Positions 32,287-41,881 of a DNA stretch of 64,000 nucleotides are shown here, one piece after another. Made by a program: the position numbers and the translations under genes. Numbering within the stretch: the stretch's first letter is position 1; each line of letters starts with the position of its first letter. The notes under the pieces are model-generated. The model was not told the DNA's origin, ran no database searches, and was given only the letters and a program-made list of their open reading frames with translations. The DNA comes from Bacillus niameyensis (GTDB taxonomy: Bacteria; Bacillota; Bacilli; Bacillales; Bacillaceae_C): NCBI RefSeq assembly GCF_001375535.1, contig NZ_LN831197.1:1397330-1461329 (forward strand), in the 5' to 3' direction.

Positions 32287-33432
32287 TTACTTCTCAGAAA
32301 AATACAGATTAAATTTCCTTAGAGATTCTTCGAAATTTTTTACCACTGCTTTTTCTGTAAAAATAATTTTCTCATCCTTTAATAGTGTCCTTCCAAATCG
32401 AAATATGCCCTCTTGTTCCTCATGACCAACTTTAGGTAACTCATGTTTTGCCGGAAGAAAGGACTTTCCAATTGGGTAAGGTATATGAAATGAAAAAGAA
32501 AAATCCTGTAGGTTATCCTTTTGAATAGAAAGATAATACAAAGAGTAATAATCGTTACTTTTTTCATACAAGCAATTCACACATTTAATAATATCTTTTT
32601 TATATAATTCAAAAAACTCCCATTTGCTTAGGTAGTCGAATTCTCTTAAACTGCACCATAGCTCAAAATGTAGTGGGCAAAAATGTAAATGTAAGGTTTT
32701 ATGCGGTGACGGAGGTCTATAGAAAGAAAGTTTCGTGTAGTGAGAAAGGACTAAAAGTTTTATAGCTTCATTTTTCATCCCATAATATTGTTCTTTTTTA
32801 TCTAGATATTCCCCTTTCTTTGTTCTAGCATTCAAGGCTCTTATCTGAAATTCTTTTGCCCATCGATTTATCCATACAGTCCAAAAGCTCAACTGTAGAG
32901 TAGCACCTAGTTGGCTATTTTGCTTAAACCAGCTAGCCAGTAACCTTTTCCAGTGATTTTCGAAAAAATCAATGCTAATTTCCAGATTTCTTTTTCTTGT
33001 TTCTGCCGATTTTTTTGCAGTCTGTAATCGGTTATTATGAACTTCCAGATTGTGCTCATATCTCCAAGATTCAATGATTCCAGTTGATATTTTCAACACA
33101 GCTATTGCATCGTACATTGGAACCTTTAACTTTTTACCCCATTTATTAAGATCGATATAGTGATCAACAATCAGTTTTCCATCTTCGGTCCATCTTTTTC
33201 GTTCTGTAGAGGTGATAGCTAGATATTCTTCTACTTTAGATGGATGGAGAGCAAAATGAGATGAATATTTTCTAAATAGCCTTTTCCGAAATAATTCATC
33301 TTCCGTTTTACTTAGTATCAGGTTTACTAATTCATTTTTCTTCTTTTTTCTAATTTCATTTTCCTTGAGATAAAGAATCGATCCAAGTTCCGCTTTTGTT
33401 AACTTTCCAACACTTTGTTCGAAATTCTCCAC
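32287..33432 (-). CDS. hypothetical protein, 381 residues
   Basis: I do not recognise the family. The protein is soluble and basic, with an N-terminal SAP-like segment (LTKAELGSILYLKENEIRKKKKNELVNLIL, about 10-40), a small domain with WTEDGKLIVDHYIDLNKWGKKLKVPMYDA, a Lys-rich helical part, and a C-terminal half holding FCPLHFELWCSL and IKCVNCLYEK. The His/Cys set could bind Zn. The SAP-like part suggests nucleic-acid binding. GTG start after AAGGATGGTG. It is downstream of the CD3324-like DNA-binding gene on the same strand but separated by a terminator. Confidence 0.6.
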   Translation of the reverse strand: MENFEQSVGKLTKAELGSILYLKENEIRKKKKNELVNLILSKTEDELFRKRLFRKYSSHFALHPSKVEEYLAITSTERKRWTEDGKLIVDHYIDLNKWGKKLKVPMYDAIAVLKISTGIIESWRYEHNLEVHNNRLQTAKKSAETRKRNLEISIDFFENHWKRLLASWFKQNSQLGATLQLSFWTVWINRWAKEFQIRALNARTKKGEYLDKKEQYYGMKNEAIKLLVLSHYTKLSFYRPPSPHKTLHLHFCPLHFELWCSLREFDYLSKWEFFELYKKDIIKCVNCLYEKSNDYYSLYYLSIQKDNLQDFSFSFHIPYPIGKSFLPAKHELPKVGHEEQEGIFRFGRTLLKDEKIIFTEKAVVKNFEESLRKFNLYFSEK

Positions 33433-33530
33433 AGTAAGTGAACACCATCCTTTGTCTCTTCTCTAGTATAAATCATACCAGGAACTAGTGTTCGTGTAAA
33501 GTGGAAAACATCAGAAAAGTATTGAATATA

Positions 33531-33568
33531 GAAAACACCGTCCACATTTGCAAACGGTGTTGTTTTTC
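33531..33568. terminator. bidirectional intrinsic terminator
   Basis: AACACCGT (33534-33541) and ACGGTGTT (33554-33561) with T-rich flanks; it ends the CD3324-like gene on the minus strand. Confidence 0.75.
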
Positions 33569-33578
33569 CTATTTATTA

Positions 33579-33869
33579 TCAGTGATTCGTCTCACTGTAT
33601 ACTCGCCGGGTTTTATAAATTATTTTTCGAATGCTTTCAATCGACAAGTTGTATATCAGTTCCAACTCCTCGAAAGATAATCCGTCCTCATAAGATTGAT
33701 AAATTTCTTCATTTCTTCGAGCTATCAACTGACGTGAGCCATTTACTTCTCCCCATCCCGCTCGCTGATTCGTTTTCTTAGGGATATAGATCAGTTCGCC
33801 CTGAATATATTTTTGCAGTTCTTTCAGCAAATGAGGGGGAAGCACCTCTTTTCCATTTTTATATCGCAA
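33579..33869 (-). CDS. CD3324 family small DNA-binding-type protein
   Basis: 96 residues with a TTG start after GGAGG. The sequence MRYKNGKEVLPPHLLKELQK, then YIQGELIYIPKK, RAGWGEVNGSRQLIARRNEE and a C-terminal helix-turn-helix (EIYQSYEDGLSFEELELIYNLSIESIRKIIYK) fits the CD3324 group, related to Mor-type activators. It is presumably a cytoplasmic transcription factor of unknown target. Single gene with its own terminator. Confidence 0.8.
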   Translation of the reverse strand: MRYKNGKEVLPPHLLKELQKYIQGELIYIPKKTNQRAGWGEVNGSRQLIARRNEEIYQSYEDGLSFEELELIYNLSIESIRKIIYKTRRVYSETNH

Positions 33870-34168
33870 AAATTTACATCCTCCTTATTGAGATGTTCAT
33901 ATATAACGGTCATTTTTTTAACATACATTCAGAAAAACCCCTTTCATTTATTTTTAGGCAGGTAAACCCTTACACCATGTTTCCTTTTCAGTATAATTGC
34001 ATTTTCAAGATTTGGAAAGATGCGATAAGTGAAACTTCAATCACTGAGGGATTCTTTCTTCCCCCCGAATAATTGTTAGTTAAACGAATCAGGCTATACT
34101 CGCTGTTGTTCAATCCCCACTAACAATTTTCAACGCAAATTTGCAATGGGATCATACAGCCCGTTAAT
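33870..34168. other. intergenic stretch upstream of the hairpin element
   Basis: Together with the element at 34169-34338 this makes a gene-free gap of 528 bp. This left part must hold the promoter of the CD3324-like gene (minus strand, near 33900-33960). No frame with a ribosome site, repeat or hairpin of note. Confidence 0.4.
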
Positions 34169-34338
34169 GTAATAAATGAGGCCGCACAAATGCGGCCCCA
34201 CTTTTCTGTGATTTCCGCTTAAGCGGAAATCACCTCGCTTTGCTTGATCAAAATAATCAGCCTCCTTTCCGATATTCTATCGGTCCGACACTCTTATTAA
34301 CTCATATTTGAGGAGTGGTCAACAAGTGAAAAAATAAT
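34169..34338 (-). repeat. multi-hairpin element with micro-ORF, copy B
   Basis: The second copy of the element at 7253-7418 (core 46 of 47 bases identical). On the minus strand: CCGATA/TATCGG hairpin, AAAGGAGG (34268-34261), nine-base gap, and a 10-codon frame at 34251-34219 (TTG start, product MIKQSEVISA). The last four codons and the stop lie in a perfect 26-bp palindrome (34208-34233, arms GTGATTTCCGCTT). A GGCCGC/GCGGCC hairpin follows. The micro-ORF differs from copy A at several codons but keeps start, length, stop and the VISA end. As in copy A, it lies just downstream of a minus-strand gene. Confidence 0.65.
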
Positions 34339-34397
34339 TATAATTAAATTTTACCTGTGAATGTTGGTCCTTGAATATTTATGCTCTATAGGACACC

Positions 34398-34778
34398 CTA
34401 ATTCCGACCTTGTTTCTCAATACTGTTCCATACGTCTTTACCTACCATGAAAAATCGCTCATGTGAACATAGAGCTAACATACATTTATCATTTTTGTAA
34501 AACATTAAGTCCTCTGGTAGCTCTGGACTGATCCAATTGAAAAGAGAATTGCTATATTCGTTCAAAAATTGCCTTGTTGCATTATTCAATCGAAAGTAAA
34601 AAATGTATGCTGTATCCTTAGTAAGTTTTGTCGTTTCCCATTCTCGTTGAATTGTTCTTTCTATTAGTTGTTCTTTAATATCGGCTATTAAATGGTCAAT
34701 ATAAGCAAGACGTTCATCCTCAAATTTCATCATTTGGCGATTTTCTACAAATGCAATACGATTGCATTGTTTTGACAA
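34398..34778 (-). CDS. hypothetical protein, up to 126 residues
   Basis: I do not recognise it. The frame begins at a TTG (34778) without a visible ribosome site; internal ATGs at about 34733-34730 (MMKFEDERLAYIDHLIADIK) lack one too. The middle is helical, then YIFYFRLNNATRQFLNEYSNSLFNWISPELPEDLMFYKNDKCMLALCSHERFFMV looks like a compact mixed fold. There is no signal peptide or membrane segment. It follows the SqhC-type cyclase gene on the same strand by about 130 bp. Poor translation signals leave open that it is a decaying gene. Confidence 0.45.
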   Translation of the reverse strand: MSKQCNRIAFVENRQMMKFEDERLAYIDHLIADIKEQLIERTIQREWETTKLTKDTAYIFYFRLNNATRQFLNEYSNSLFNWISPELPEDLMFYKNDKCMLALCSHERFFMVGKDVWNSIEKQGRN

Positions 34779-34906
34779 GATGTCAACTAATTGTCGCTAG
34801 CGTTTTCCTTTTACATTTTCAGTAATCATTAGCATTTTAATTCCCCTTGGCACTCTCTTCTATATAACTACTATCTTTTATAAGCAGAAAACACACTTCG
34901 AGCTAC

Positions 34907-36772
34907 TTAACTAAACTTATTCCGATAATGAGCAAGCGTTAACAATGGCCATACATAGTCATAACAATGGTAATGAATATAAAATGCTCCCGCCATTCCC
35001 CTTCCTTTCGGATAATCCCATGTCCACGCCTCTTCTTTATGACCAACTAAAAATTCGAGACCTCTTTTTATCTCAGGCGTGACTTCCTTAGTAGCCGCGA
35101 TAAGTGCATCGAGAGCCCATGCTGTATGAGTGCGTGTACTAACCTGAAGCGGGACATACTTTCTCTCTTTATCACTTTTACAAGACTCTCCCCAGCCTCC
35201 ATCAGACAGTTGGGTTTTGCGCAGCCAACTAGTTGCTTTCTGGATCGCAAGATGACGGGCTGGAACGCCCACTGCCGTTAGGCCAATTACAGCTGCCCAT
35301 GTTCCATAAATATAATAAATCCCCCATCGTGCATCCCAAGAACCATCTGGATTTTGCTTATCTAATAGCCACTTTACTGCTTCTTGAATCATTGGATGAT
35401 TTTTGTCGATATTTGTGTAATTCCCCAAGAACTCTAATGTTCTCCCTGTTAAATCAGGTGATGAAGCATCCAATACTAAATCTTCCACATGATCGATTGG
35501 AAATAATGTTAGCAAAGGATTATCAACATCTTTTTCGAATGCTGGCCATCCTCCATCGTCATTTTGCATTGACATTACCCATTGAATTCCCTTATTCCAT
35601 GACGAAAGCAGTTCATCCCCCCTTCTGGCAATAGCCCTTAGAGCAGCTGTTGAGTCGTCCACATCCGGGTTAATCGTATTGATGTCTGAAAACCCCCAAC
35701 CACCTGGGGGAACATTCGGATTATGCAGAGCCCAATCTCCAAATTTTTGTTGCTGGCGTGATATTAAATATTGATTAGCTTTTTCCACCATCTGATTTGA
35801 ACTATGAACTCCAGCTTCCTGAACCGCGTAACTAATTAGGGCCGTATTCCAGACATTTGCAGTTGTATATTGAACATGAAGCTTATTTTCTATGCTACAA
35901 ATAGTTGATTTTAATCCATTTATGGCTTTCAAAATGATAGGATGGTCTTTTCTATACCCTTGCGATATAAAGGCAAAAATCATGAGATAGGTCGCACTAA
36001 AATAACTTTCCAATGTTCCATTTGGCTCAATACGTTCCTGTATATATTGTTCCGTTCGTGCCAAAGCCATATTATGGAGCTCTTCTGGCAATCCAATGAG
36101 TGTTTCAATTCCTTTCTCAATATCATCCAAAATTGAACGCCATTCTTTTACTTCCTCTTCAGAAAAAAACGCTCGTTCCCGACTGACATGTAAATCAGAT
36201 AAATCAGGGGTTTGCGTTGTCTTCATTGTGAATTTACTGTCGGCAAGGATAAATGCTGGTGCAAGATTAGCTCTTGCAAATACTGATAAATTGAAGAAAT
36301 TAATCGGGAAGGATTCAGGCAGCAACATAAACTCAATTGGAATCGGGGACAAATCAGGCCATTTATATTGCCCCGTAACGACTAACATTATTTTTGTAAA
36401 TATTTTTGCTTTTGAAAGTCCACCATTCTCCAAAATAAATTGCTTGGTAGCTTTCATTTCATTATCTTGTTTATTTTTGTACCCAGAAAAGAGTAAAGCA
36501 AAATAGGCTTCAATAGTTGTAGAGAGGTTCCCGTTCTTTTCATCTTGGTATAACTTCCAGGCTCCATTTGCTTCCTGTTTACTCGCAATTCTGCTAGCAA
36601 GACCGTGAATAAGGGACTCATCCTTCATTTCAAGTGTCCGCAACAAAATAATCATATAACAATCCGTGACAATTCCCATTTCAAACGGATAATCCCAAGA
36701 GCCATCTGATGTTTGATCCTTGAAGAATTGTGTAAGGATTCGCTGGATTTCCGCACTCACTTTTTGGATCAC
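34907..36772 (-). CDS. sqhC: squalene-hopene / tetraprenyl-beta-curcumene cyclase
   Basis: About 621 residues from GTG 36772 (VIQKVSAEIQRILTQFF), seven bases after GGGGGAAG; the first ATG at 36808 is less likely. The catalytic DxDD motif is NPDVDDSTAALRAI (about 360), and QW repeats recur (QNDDGGWPAFEKD, QNPDGSWDARWGIYYIYGTW, LSDGGWGESCKSD). It cyclises a linear triterpene in the membrane. In B. subtilis the enzyme of this length makes sporulenol for spores; true squalene-hopene cyclases look alike, so the substrate is undecided. Yet no squalene- or heptaprenyl-synthesis gene adjoins. Confidence 0.92.
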   Translation of the reverse strand: MIQKVSAEIQRILTQFFKDQTSDGSWDYPFEMGIVTDCYMIILLRTLEMKDESLIHGLASRIASKQEANGAWKLYQDEKNGNLSTTIEAYFALLFSGYKNKQDNEMKATKQFILENGGLSKAKIFTKIMLVVTGQYKWPDLSPIPIEFMLLPESFPINFFNLSVFARANLAPAFILADSKFTMKTTQTPDLSDLHVSRERAFFSEEEVKEWRSILDDIEKGIETLIGLPEELHNMALARTEQYIQERIEPNGTLESYFSATYLMIFAFISQGYRKDHPIILKAINGLKSTICSIENKLHVQYTTANVWNTALISYAVQEAGVHSSNQMVEKANQYLISRQQQKFGDWALHNPNVPPGGWGFSDINTINPDVDDSTAALRAIARRGDELLSSWNKGIQWVMSMQNDDGGWPAFEKDVDNPLLTLFPIDHVEDLVLDASSPDLTGRTLEFLGNYTNIDKNHPMIQEAVKWLLDKQNPDGSWDARWGIYYIYGTWAAVIGLTAVGVPARHLAIQKATSWLRKTQLSDGGWGESCKSDKERKYVPLQVSTRTHTAWALDALIAATKEVTPEIKRGLEFLVGHKEEAWTWDYPKGRGMAGAFYIHYHCYDYVWPLLTLAHYRNKFS

Positions 36773-37050
36773 GAATCTTCCCCCAATCGATATGCAGTTT
36801 ATATACATTATTCTTAGGGGAATGGCAACATTCGTGAGGAAGGGTGTAGATTTCTTAATATGAAAAACTAATTTATTATTAATTGTCCTTTTATTTGCTA
36901 CTATTACAATAAAATCGCATACTAGCCCTCATTTCCCCCTAATAACTTGAATAACTATGCAAAAGTTAATTCACCTACAATATTGGACTCGAAAATGTCG
37001 GGCTCCCGTAGATATCTTTGTTAAACTTAAACATGAATGGAGGTCATTAA

Positions 37051-37944
37051 ATGAATATGCTGGAAGGAATTAATGGTGCCTTATCTTATATTGAAAACAA
37101 TTTAGAATACGAGATAGATGAAAATGAGATTGCTAGGCGGGCGTGTTGTTCGATCTATCATTTTAAAAGAATGTTTTCATCCTTATCTGGTATTACACTC
37201 GCGGAATACATTCGTCGGCGCCGTCTGACATTAGCTGGAATTGAATTAAAAAATAGTAATACAAAAGTAATTGACTTGTCCGTTAAATATGGCTACTCCT
37301 CAGCAGACGCATTTTCACGAGCCTTTCAACAATTTCACGGAATGACACCGACAGAGGCTAGAAAAAACGAGAGCTCACTCATATCTTTTCCTCCCATGAC
37401 CTTTAGGCTTACTATTGAAGGAGGAGTGGAATTGAATTACAGAATTGAGGAAAGAAGTGCATTTCAGATAGTCGGTGTAAAGAAAGTTGTTCATCAACAT
37501 AATGGAACAGTTGAAGAAGGGGAAAACCAAGAGGTTATAAAAGTTTGGGAAAGCATTGATGATGATACATACAACCAACTTATTTCCCTATCTAATCAGA
37601 AACTATCCGGCATACTTCATGTAACCAATGGGGAAACAGTACCTGGGAAACAACACGATTATTATTTTTCAGTCGCAACAGACAAAAAATATCCAAAACA
37701 CTTTTCATCATTACATGTGCCTGCTCTGACATGGGCGATATTTGAGGTTAAAGCACCATGGGAACCAGAAAAGTGGCATCGTATCTATTCAGAATGGTTT
37801 CCCTCTTCAGGCTATGAAGAAACAGATGGACCGAGAATTCAGGTGGGCCCTGACCTCCCATATTGTTTAACGAAACCAATAACTCGAGAACATCCGATTG
37901 AATTATGGATTCCAGTCATTAAACGAAAATTGAACAAGGGTTAA
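37051..37944 (+). CDS. AraC-family regulator with GyrI-like effector domain
   Basis: 297 residues. An N-terminal double helix-turn-helix (about 8-105), with EIARRACCSIYHFKRMFSSLSG and VIDLSVKYGYSSADAFSRAFQQFHGMTPTEARK, is followed by a GyrI/SOUL-like ligand-binding domain (about 125-295), with FQIVGVKKVV and YYFSVATDKKYPKHFSSLHVPALTWAIFEVKAPWE. Proteins of this design bind lipophilic, cationic drugs and activate efflux genes. The next two genes encode ABC exporters on the same strand, the likely targets. GGAGG is correctly placed before the ATG. Confidence 0.9.
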   Translation: MNMLEGINGALSYIENNLEYEIDENEIARRACCSIYHFKRMFSSLSGITLAEYIRRRRLTLAGIELKNSNTKVIDLSVKYGYSSADAFSRAFQQFHGMTPTEARKNESSLISFPPMTFRLTIEGGVELNYRIEERSAFQIVGVKKVVHQHNGTVEEGENQEVIKVWESIDDDTYNQLISLSNQKLSGILHVTNGETVPGKQHDYYFSVATDKKYPKHFSSLHVPALTWAIFEVKAPWEPEKWHRIYSEWFPSSGYEETDGPRIQVGPDLPYCLTKPITREHPIELWIPVIKRKLNKG

Positions 37945-38005
37945 AATGCCTTTTTCGGGAGCATCACTCAATTGCATCACATTCTACGAAAGGAAATACA
38001 TTTTA

Positions 38006-39778
38006 ATGGAGAAACGTAAAGAAAGGAATCACGCTTTTCAATCTTTAATAAAACTTTTAAGATGGGCTCGGCGCTACTGGCTTTCTTACTTATTACTAGG
38101 TTGTATCGTTATCGTCTCCTCCCTTATCCCTACTGGTACCGCTGATGCAACCCGTAGACTGATGAACGCTGTTTTTAATAAATCCATATCTGATTTATTC
38201 GTTTCTATTAGCTTTTTTGTCGTCATCTTTGCCGTAGGGATCGTGATGGAAATCGTCCGCAGTTGGTTCATGCAACGTACCTTGAATCGAACAACGCTAG
38301 ACTTACAGCGAGCCGTATTGGAGCGAATGTTTTTACTCAATTTAAAACAGTTAAGTAGATGGCATACAGGAGAACAGATTCAACGGTTAAATGGTTCTGC
38401 GGTTTCTGCTCAAGAAGGGATGAACGAGAAAATCCCACAAGTTATTGAGCAAGCACTTTCGATCCTATTTTTGTTTACTTATTTATCTATTTTGTCTTGG
38501 CCTTTAACAATCGGTGTCATTGTCATTGCCATCATCATTCCACTCATTGGACTAGTAACAGCTAAACCAATCCATAACTGGCAACAGAATGCAAATCAGT
38601 CAAAAGCTGATCAAGACGCCAAGCTTCAGGATCAGATGCAAGGTGCCGATAATGTACGGATGTATAATCTTCGTCCCCAGTTTAATCGCCGTTGGGGAAA
38701 AATCGTTCAAACGACTCTACGAGGAAATATTCGGGTACATATGTGGTCTGCTTTTTCCAGTATGCTCACTTTTTTTGGCTACTGGTTAGGACAAATATAT
38801 ATTTTTGGACTCGGTGCTTGGTTAGTCTTTCAAGGACAGTTAGAGGTTGGCGTCATTGCTGCCTTTTATGTTTCCTATGAGCAATTAATTTATCCAGTCA
38901 TGCGCTTATTGAATATATGGCCGACCATCCAAAATACATTGGCTCATTTTGGCCGGGTTTGTGAGATGGCTGATCCAACGGAACATAAACCACTTACTCC
39001 TGGGAGGGAAACTTTGCCATCCAAAGGAGATATTGTGATGGATCAAGTGTCTTTCAGTTATATTCCTAACAAACCAATATTACACGACTGTTCATTAACG
39101 ATTAAACAAGGCAGTACAACAGCTTTAGTCGGAACAAGCGGTGGAGGAAAAAGCACGATTCTTAAATTACTTCTTGGTCTTTACACACCTGATGGAGGTC
39201 AAATACGGATCGGCGACACTGTGCTTACTCAATCAAATCTTGGTACTTGGCAGGCTCAAATAGGATACGTCCCCCAAAACACACATTTATTTGCTGGGAC
39301 AGTGATGGACAATATTCGGATCGGCAAACTAAACGCAACGTCAGAAGAAGTTGTCGAAGCAGCTAAGTTTGCTCAGGCTGATGAATTTATTCAGGCATTG
39401 CCCGAAAAATATCAAACATATTTAGGAGAACTTGGACAACGTTTATCCGGCGGACAGCGACAACGGATTGCCATAGCACGAGCTTACTTACGGAATCCAA
39501 ATTTATTGTTATTAGATGAACCCACCTCTGCATTAGATGGACATAACGAACAATTAATTAAAGAATCAGTAGAAAAACTTATGAATCAGCGAACAGTTGT
39601 TGTAGTCGCTCACCGTCTCTCAACTATCCGAAATGCTGATTATATTGCAGTCATTGAATCTGGTCATGTCGTGGAGTTTGGCTCACATGATGAACTAATG
39701 GAGAAGAATGGAAGATATGCTGCCTTCATTCGTGCAGAAAATTGGGCTGATCGAACAGAGGAGGTGCAAGTCTCATGA
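38006..39778 (+). CDS. ABC exporter half-transporter, first of a pair
   Basis: About 590 residues. The ATG at 38006 (MEKRKERNHAFQSLIKLL) follows a modest AAAGGAA; the longer frame runs back into the regulator's end. Six membrane helices (about 25-310) precede the ATPase with Walker A GTSGGGKST, Q-loop YVPQN, signature LSGGQRQR, Walker B LLLLDEPTSALD and H-loop VVAHRLST. The catalytic Glu after Walker B is present. It overlaps the next exporter gene by four bases (ATGA), so the two probably form a heterodimeric multidrug or peptide exporter of the YheIH/BmrCD kind. Confidence 0.92.
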   Translation: MEKRKERNHAFQSLIKLLRWARRYWLSYLLLGCIVIVSSLIPTGTADATRRLMNAVFNKSISDLFVSISFFVVIFAVGIVMEIVRSWFMQRTLNRTTLDLQRAVLERMFLLNLKQLSRWHTGEQIQRLNGSAVSAQEGMNEKIPQVIEQALSILFLFTYLSILSWPLTIGVIVIAIIIPLIGLVTAKPIHNWQQNANQSKADQDAKLQDQMQGADNVRMYNLRPQFNRRWGKIVQTTLRGNIRVHMWSAFSSMLTFFGYWLGQIYIFGLGAWLVFQGQLEVGVIAAFYVSYEQLIYPVMRLLNIWPTIQNTLAHFGRVCEMADPTEHKPLTPGRETLPSKGDIVMDQVSFSYIPNKPILHDCSLTIKQGSTTALVGTSGGGKSTILKLLLGLYTPDGGQIRIGDTVLTQSNLGTWQAQIGYVPQNTHLFAGTVMDNIRIGKLNATSEEVVEAAKFAQADEFIQALPEKYQTYLGELGQRLSGGQRQRIAIARAYLRNPNLLLLDEPTSALDGHNEQLIKESVEKLMNQRTVVVVAHRLSTIRNADYIAVIESGHVVEFGSHDELMEKNGRYAAFIRAENWADRTEEVQVS

Positions 39779-41565
39779 AGACACTTCAACTCAAAGATGT
39801 ATTGCCCATTCTTTGGAATCGTTTAGGTTCTAATCAACTGATTTTTATCCTTGGCTTCTTATCTTCCCTTAGTCAGTCGGTGATCATGATACTGGAGCCT
39901 TTTTTTGTGAATCTGATCTTTAATCAGATGGAACTTGAGGAATATCATTTTCTTTATTCATTGTTAATTATAAGTACAGGCATTTTTATTTTTCTCATCG
40001 GGTTAATGTTCGTAGGAGAATATTTAAAACAAACGAGCATGGCTCGCTTACAAGTAACAATGATGGTTGAATCAGCGGATCATGCCCAGCGTTTGCCCCT
40101 GGGACGAGCGACTTCTGTCCATTCATCCGATCTCGTCCAACGGGTAACAACTGATACTACGCGAATGACAGGAATTATCAACACAATAATCAACGATATT
40201 GGCTACCAACTAACGATGTTTATATTAGCGGCAGTCTATCTTTTTTGGTTAAATTGGAAAATAGCGATTGCTCTATTGCTTGTTGCACCATTATCATTAT
40301 TGTTTAGCATTTTTTTGCGGCGGAAATTACAACGTATTGGTCAACAAGTGGCAGATCAAGAATCCATCATCCGTCAGCTACAACAAGATGCATTACAAGG
40401 AATGGAAGTTATTCGAGTGTATAGTGTTGGAGAGTGGATAAGGGACCGATTCATCTTAGAGCGCAAGCAATTAAACCAATTATATGTGAAAAGAATGTGG
40501 TGGTATCAAGGATTGAATGTTTTATCGAAAACATTTTCCCAATTTTGTTTCATGAGTACGGCGATTATTGTCGGTTGGTTAGCTATTCAAGGGACAATGG
40601 CTGTCGGTGCAATTATCGCACTTTTCACATTAGTTTGGCGCATAAATAGCCCATTACAAGTCATTGGCCAATTATCGGGGCAAATTCAAGAAATTTTAGG
40701 GTCTTCCAAACGAGTACTCTCTTTATGGGCAGCTGAAAAAGAGCCTACAGAAACGAAAGCCGAAAACATGGAACTAGTATGTAACAATAAGTTACAATTC
40801 AATGAAGTATCCTTTTCTTATTATGGAGAGGGTTTATCGGAATCAAAAGATAAAAAACATAGTAGTAAAATAGATGAACAGCTAAGCCAAATTACCTTTA
40901 AAATACCGCCTACTTCTTTTACTGGAATAGTTGGACGAAGTGGATCAGGAAAATCAACAGTCGCAAAGATCGCAGCTGGATTATTATTTGCCACTGAGGG
41001 AAACGTGCTTTTGGGTGGAATAAATGTTGTTGAAAATCTCGAGTCATTTCGGAAGTTCATCGCTTATGTACCTCAGGATCCATATTTGATGGCTGGAACA
41101 ATCCGAGAGAACTTAATGATGGCATATCCAGATATAGAAAATGCTGAAGAGGCAATGAAAGAGGCCGCAAAAAAAGCCCAAGCCCATGAGTTTATTAGTG
41201 CGATGCCAGACGGGTATGATACAGTTATTGGCGAAAACGGAAAGTCGTTATCTGGTGGACAGAGACAGCGGTTGGCTATTGCCCGGGCCTTTCTAGCGAA
41301 TCGACCTTTGTGGATAGTAGACGAAGCCACATCCGCATTAGATACAGAAACTGAGAAGGCTGTGATGGATGAATTACGTAAAGTAGTTAATAGAGGACAT
41401 CGCTTACTAGTGATTGCCCATCGTATATCGACTTTACAACATGCGGATCATATTATTGTGATGAAAGATGGAAAAGTCCATGAAGAAGTGAATGGTGGAA
41501 ATCTATTGATTGATCATAAATTAAGAATTGAAAAAATAATGAAGGATAATGAGTCTATAGCATGA
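39775..41565 (+). CDS. ABC exporter half-transporter, second of the pair
   Basis: 596 residues: six helices (about 20-310), Walker A GRSGSGKST (about 385), Q-loop YVPQD, signature LSGGQRQRLAIARA (about 492), Walker B WIVDEATSALD and H-loop VIAHRIST. Both partners thus keep the catalytic Glu and canonical motifs; many heterodimeric exporters have one degenerate site. The ATG overlaps the first gene's stop. An internal linker, SESKDKKHSSKIDEQLSQ, occurs before the ATPase domain. Substrate unknown; the GyrI-type regulator upstream points to cationic drugs. Confidence 0.92.
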   Translation: MKTLQLKDVLPILWNRLGSNQLIFILGFLSSLSQSVIMILEPFFVNLIFNQMELEEYHFLYSLLIISTGIFIFLIGLMFVGEYLKQTSMARLQVTMMVESADHAQRLPLGRATSVHSSDLVQRVTTDTTRMTGIINTIINDIGYQLTMFILAAVYLFWLNWKIAIALLLVAPLSLLFSIFLRRKLQRIGQQVADQESIIRQLQQDALQGMEVIRVYSVGEWIRDRFILERKQLNQLYVKRMWWYQGLNVLSKTFSQFCFMSTAIIVGWLAIQGTMAVGAIIALFTLVWRINSPLQVIGQLSGQIQEILGSSKRVLSLWAAEKEPTETKAENMELVCNNKLQFNEVSFSYYGEGLSESKDKKHSSKIDEQLSQITFKIPPTSFTGIVGRSGSGKSTVAKIAAGLLFATEGNVLLGGINVVENLESFRKFIAYVPQDPYLMAGTIRENLMMAYPDIENAEEAMKEAAKKAQAHEFISAMPDGYDTVIGENGKSLSGGQRQRLAIARAFLANRPLWIVDEATSALDTETEKAVMDELRKVVNRGHRLLVIAHRISTLQHADHIIVMKDGKVHEEVNGGNLLIDHKLRIEKIMKDNESIA

Positions 41566-41636
41566 AACTACTAAATATGACTCCTTGGTAATTGGAAAAT
41601 ACCCTTACCTTCAAGTAGATAAAGTTGAAAAATGGA

Positions 41637-41691
41637 GCTGGGACATAACTAAAATTACTTCCTCTAAATACGAGTATTGAAATGTCCCAGC
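41637..41691. repeat. long inverted repeat after the exporter genes
   Basis: GCTGGGACAT (41637-41646) and ATGTCCCAGC (41682-41691) are perfect 10-bp arms around 35 bases. There is no T-run next to the right arm on the plus strand, so its role as terminator is doubtful. The GCTGGGACAT motif is of the type often seen in scattered Bacillus repeats. Confidence 0.55.
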
Positions 41692-41699
41692 GTTGGAAA

Positions 41700-41880
41700 T
41701 ATACATAGACTCCTGTGGGAAGTGGGAAATCGTTGAGACCTCACAGGGCTTTAGAAATAGCGAAGGCGACTGTTAAGTGTTTTATGACAAGGAGAACGGC
41801 TAAAGTGCGAGCCGTTCTGACCAACGTCCTGTTGGCCTGAGATAAAGGAAGCAAGGTGAGGAACGAACTTGGATTCCTTA
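41700..41880. repeat. dispersed Bacillus-type intergenic element
   Basis: Begins with GACTCCTGTGGGAAG, followed by GAGACCTCACAGGG (an inverted partner of CCTGTGGGA) and GCGAAGGCGACTG. A hairpin GAACGGCT..AGCCGTTC and GAGATAAAGGAA...GAACGA follow, the latter shared with the element at 5.0-5.2 kb. It is a known style of non-coding repeat in Bacillaceae with no established function. It ends at the stop codon of the unknown gene on the minus strand. Confidence 0.6.
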
Positions 41881-41881
41881 T

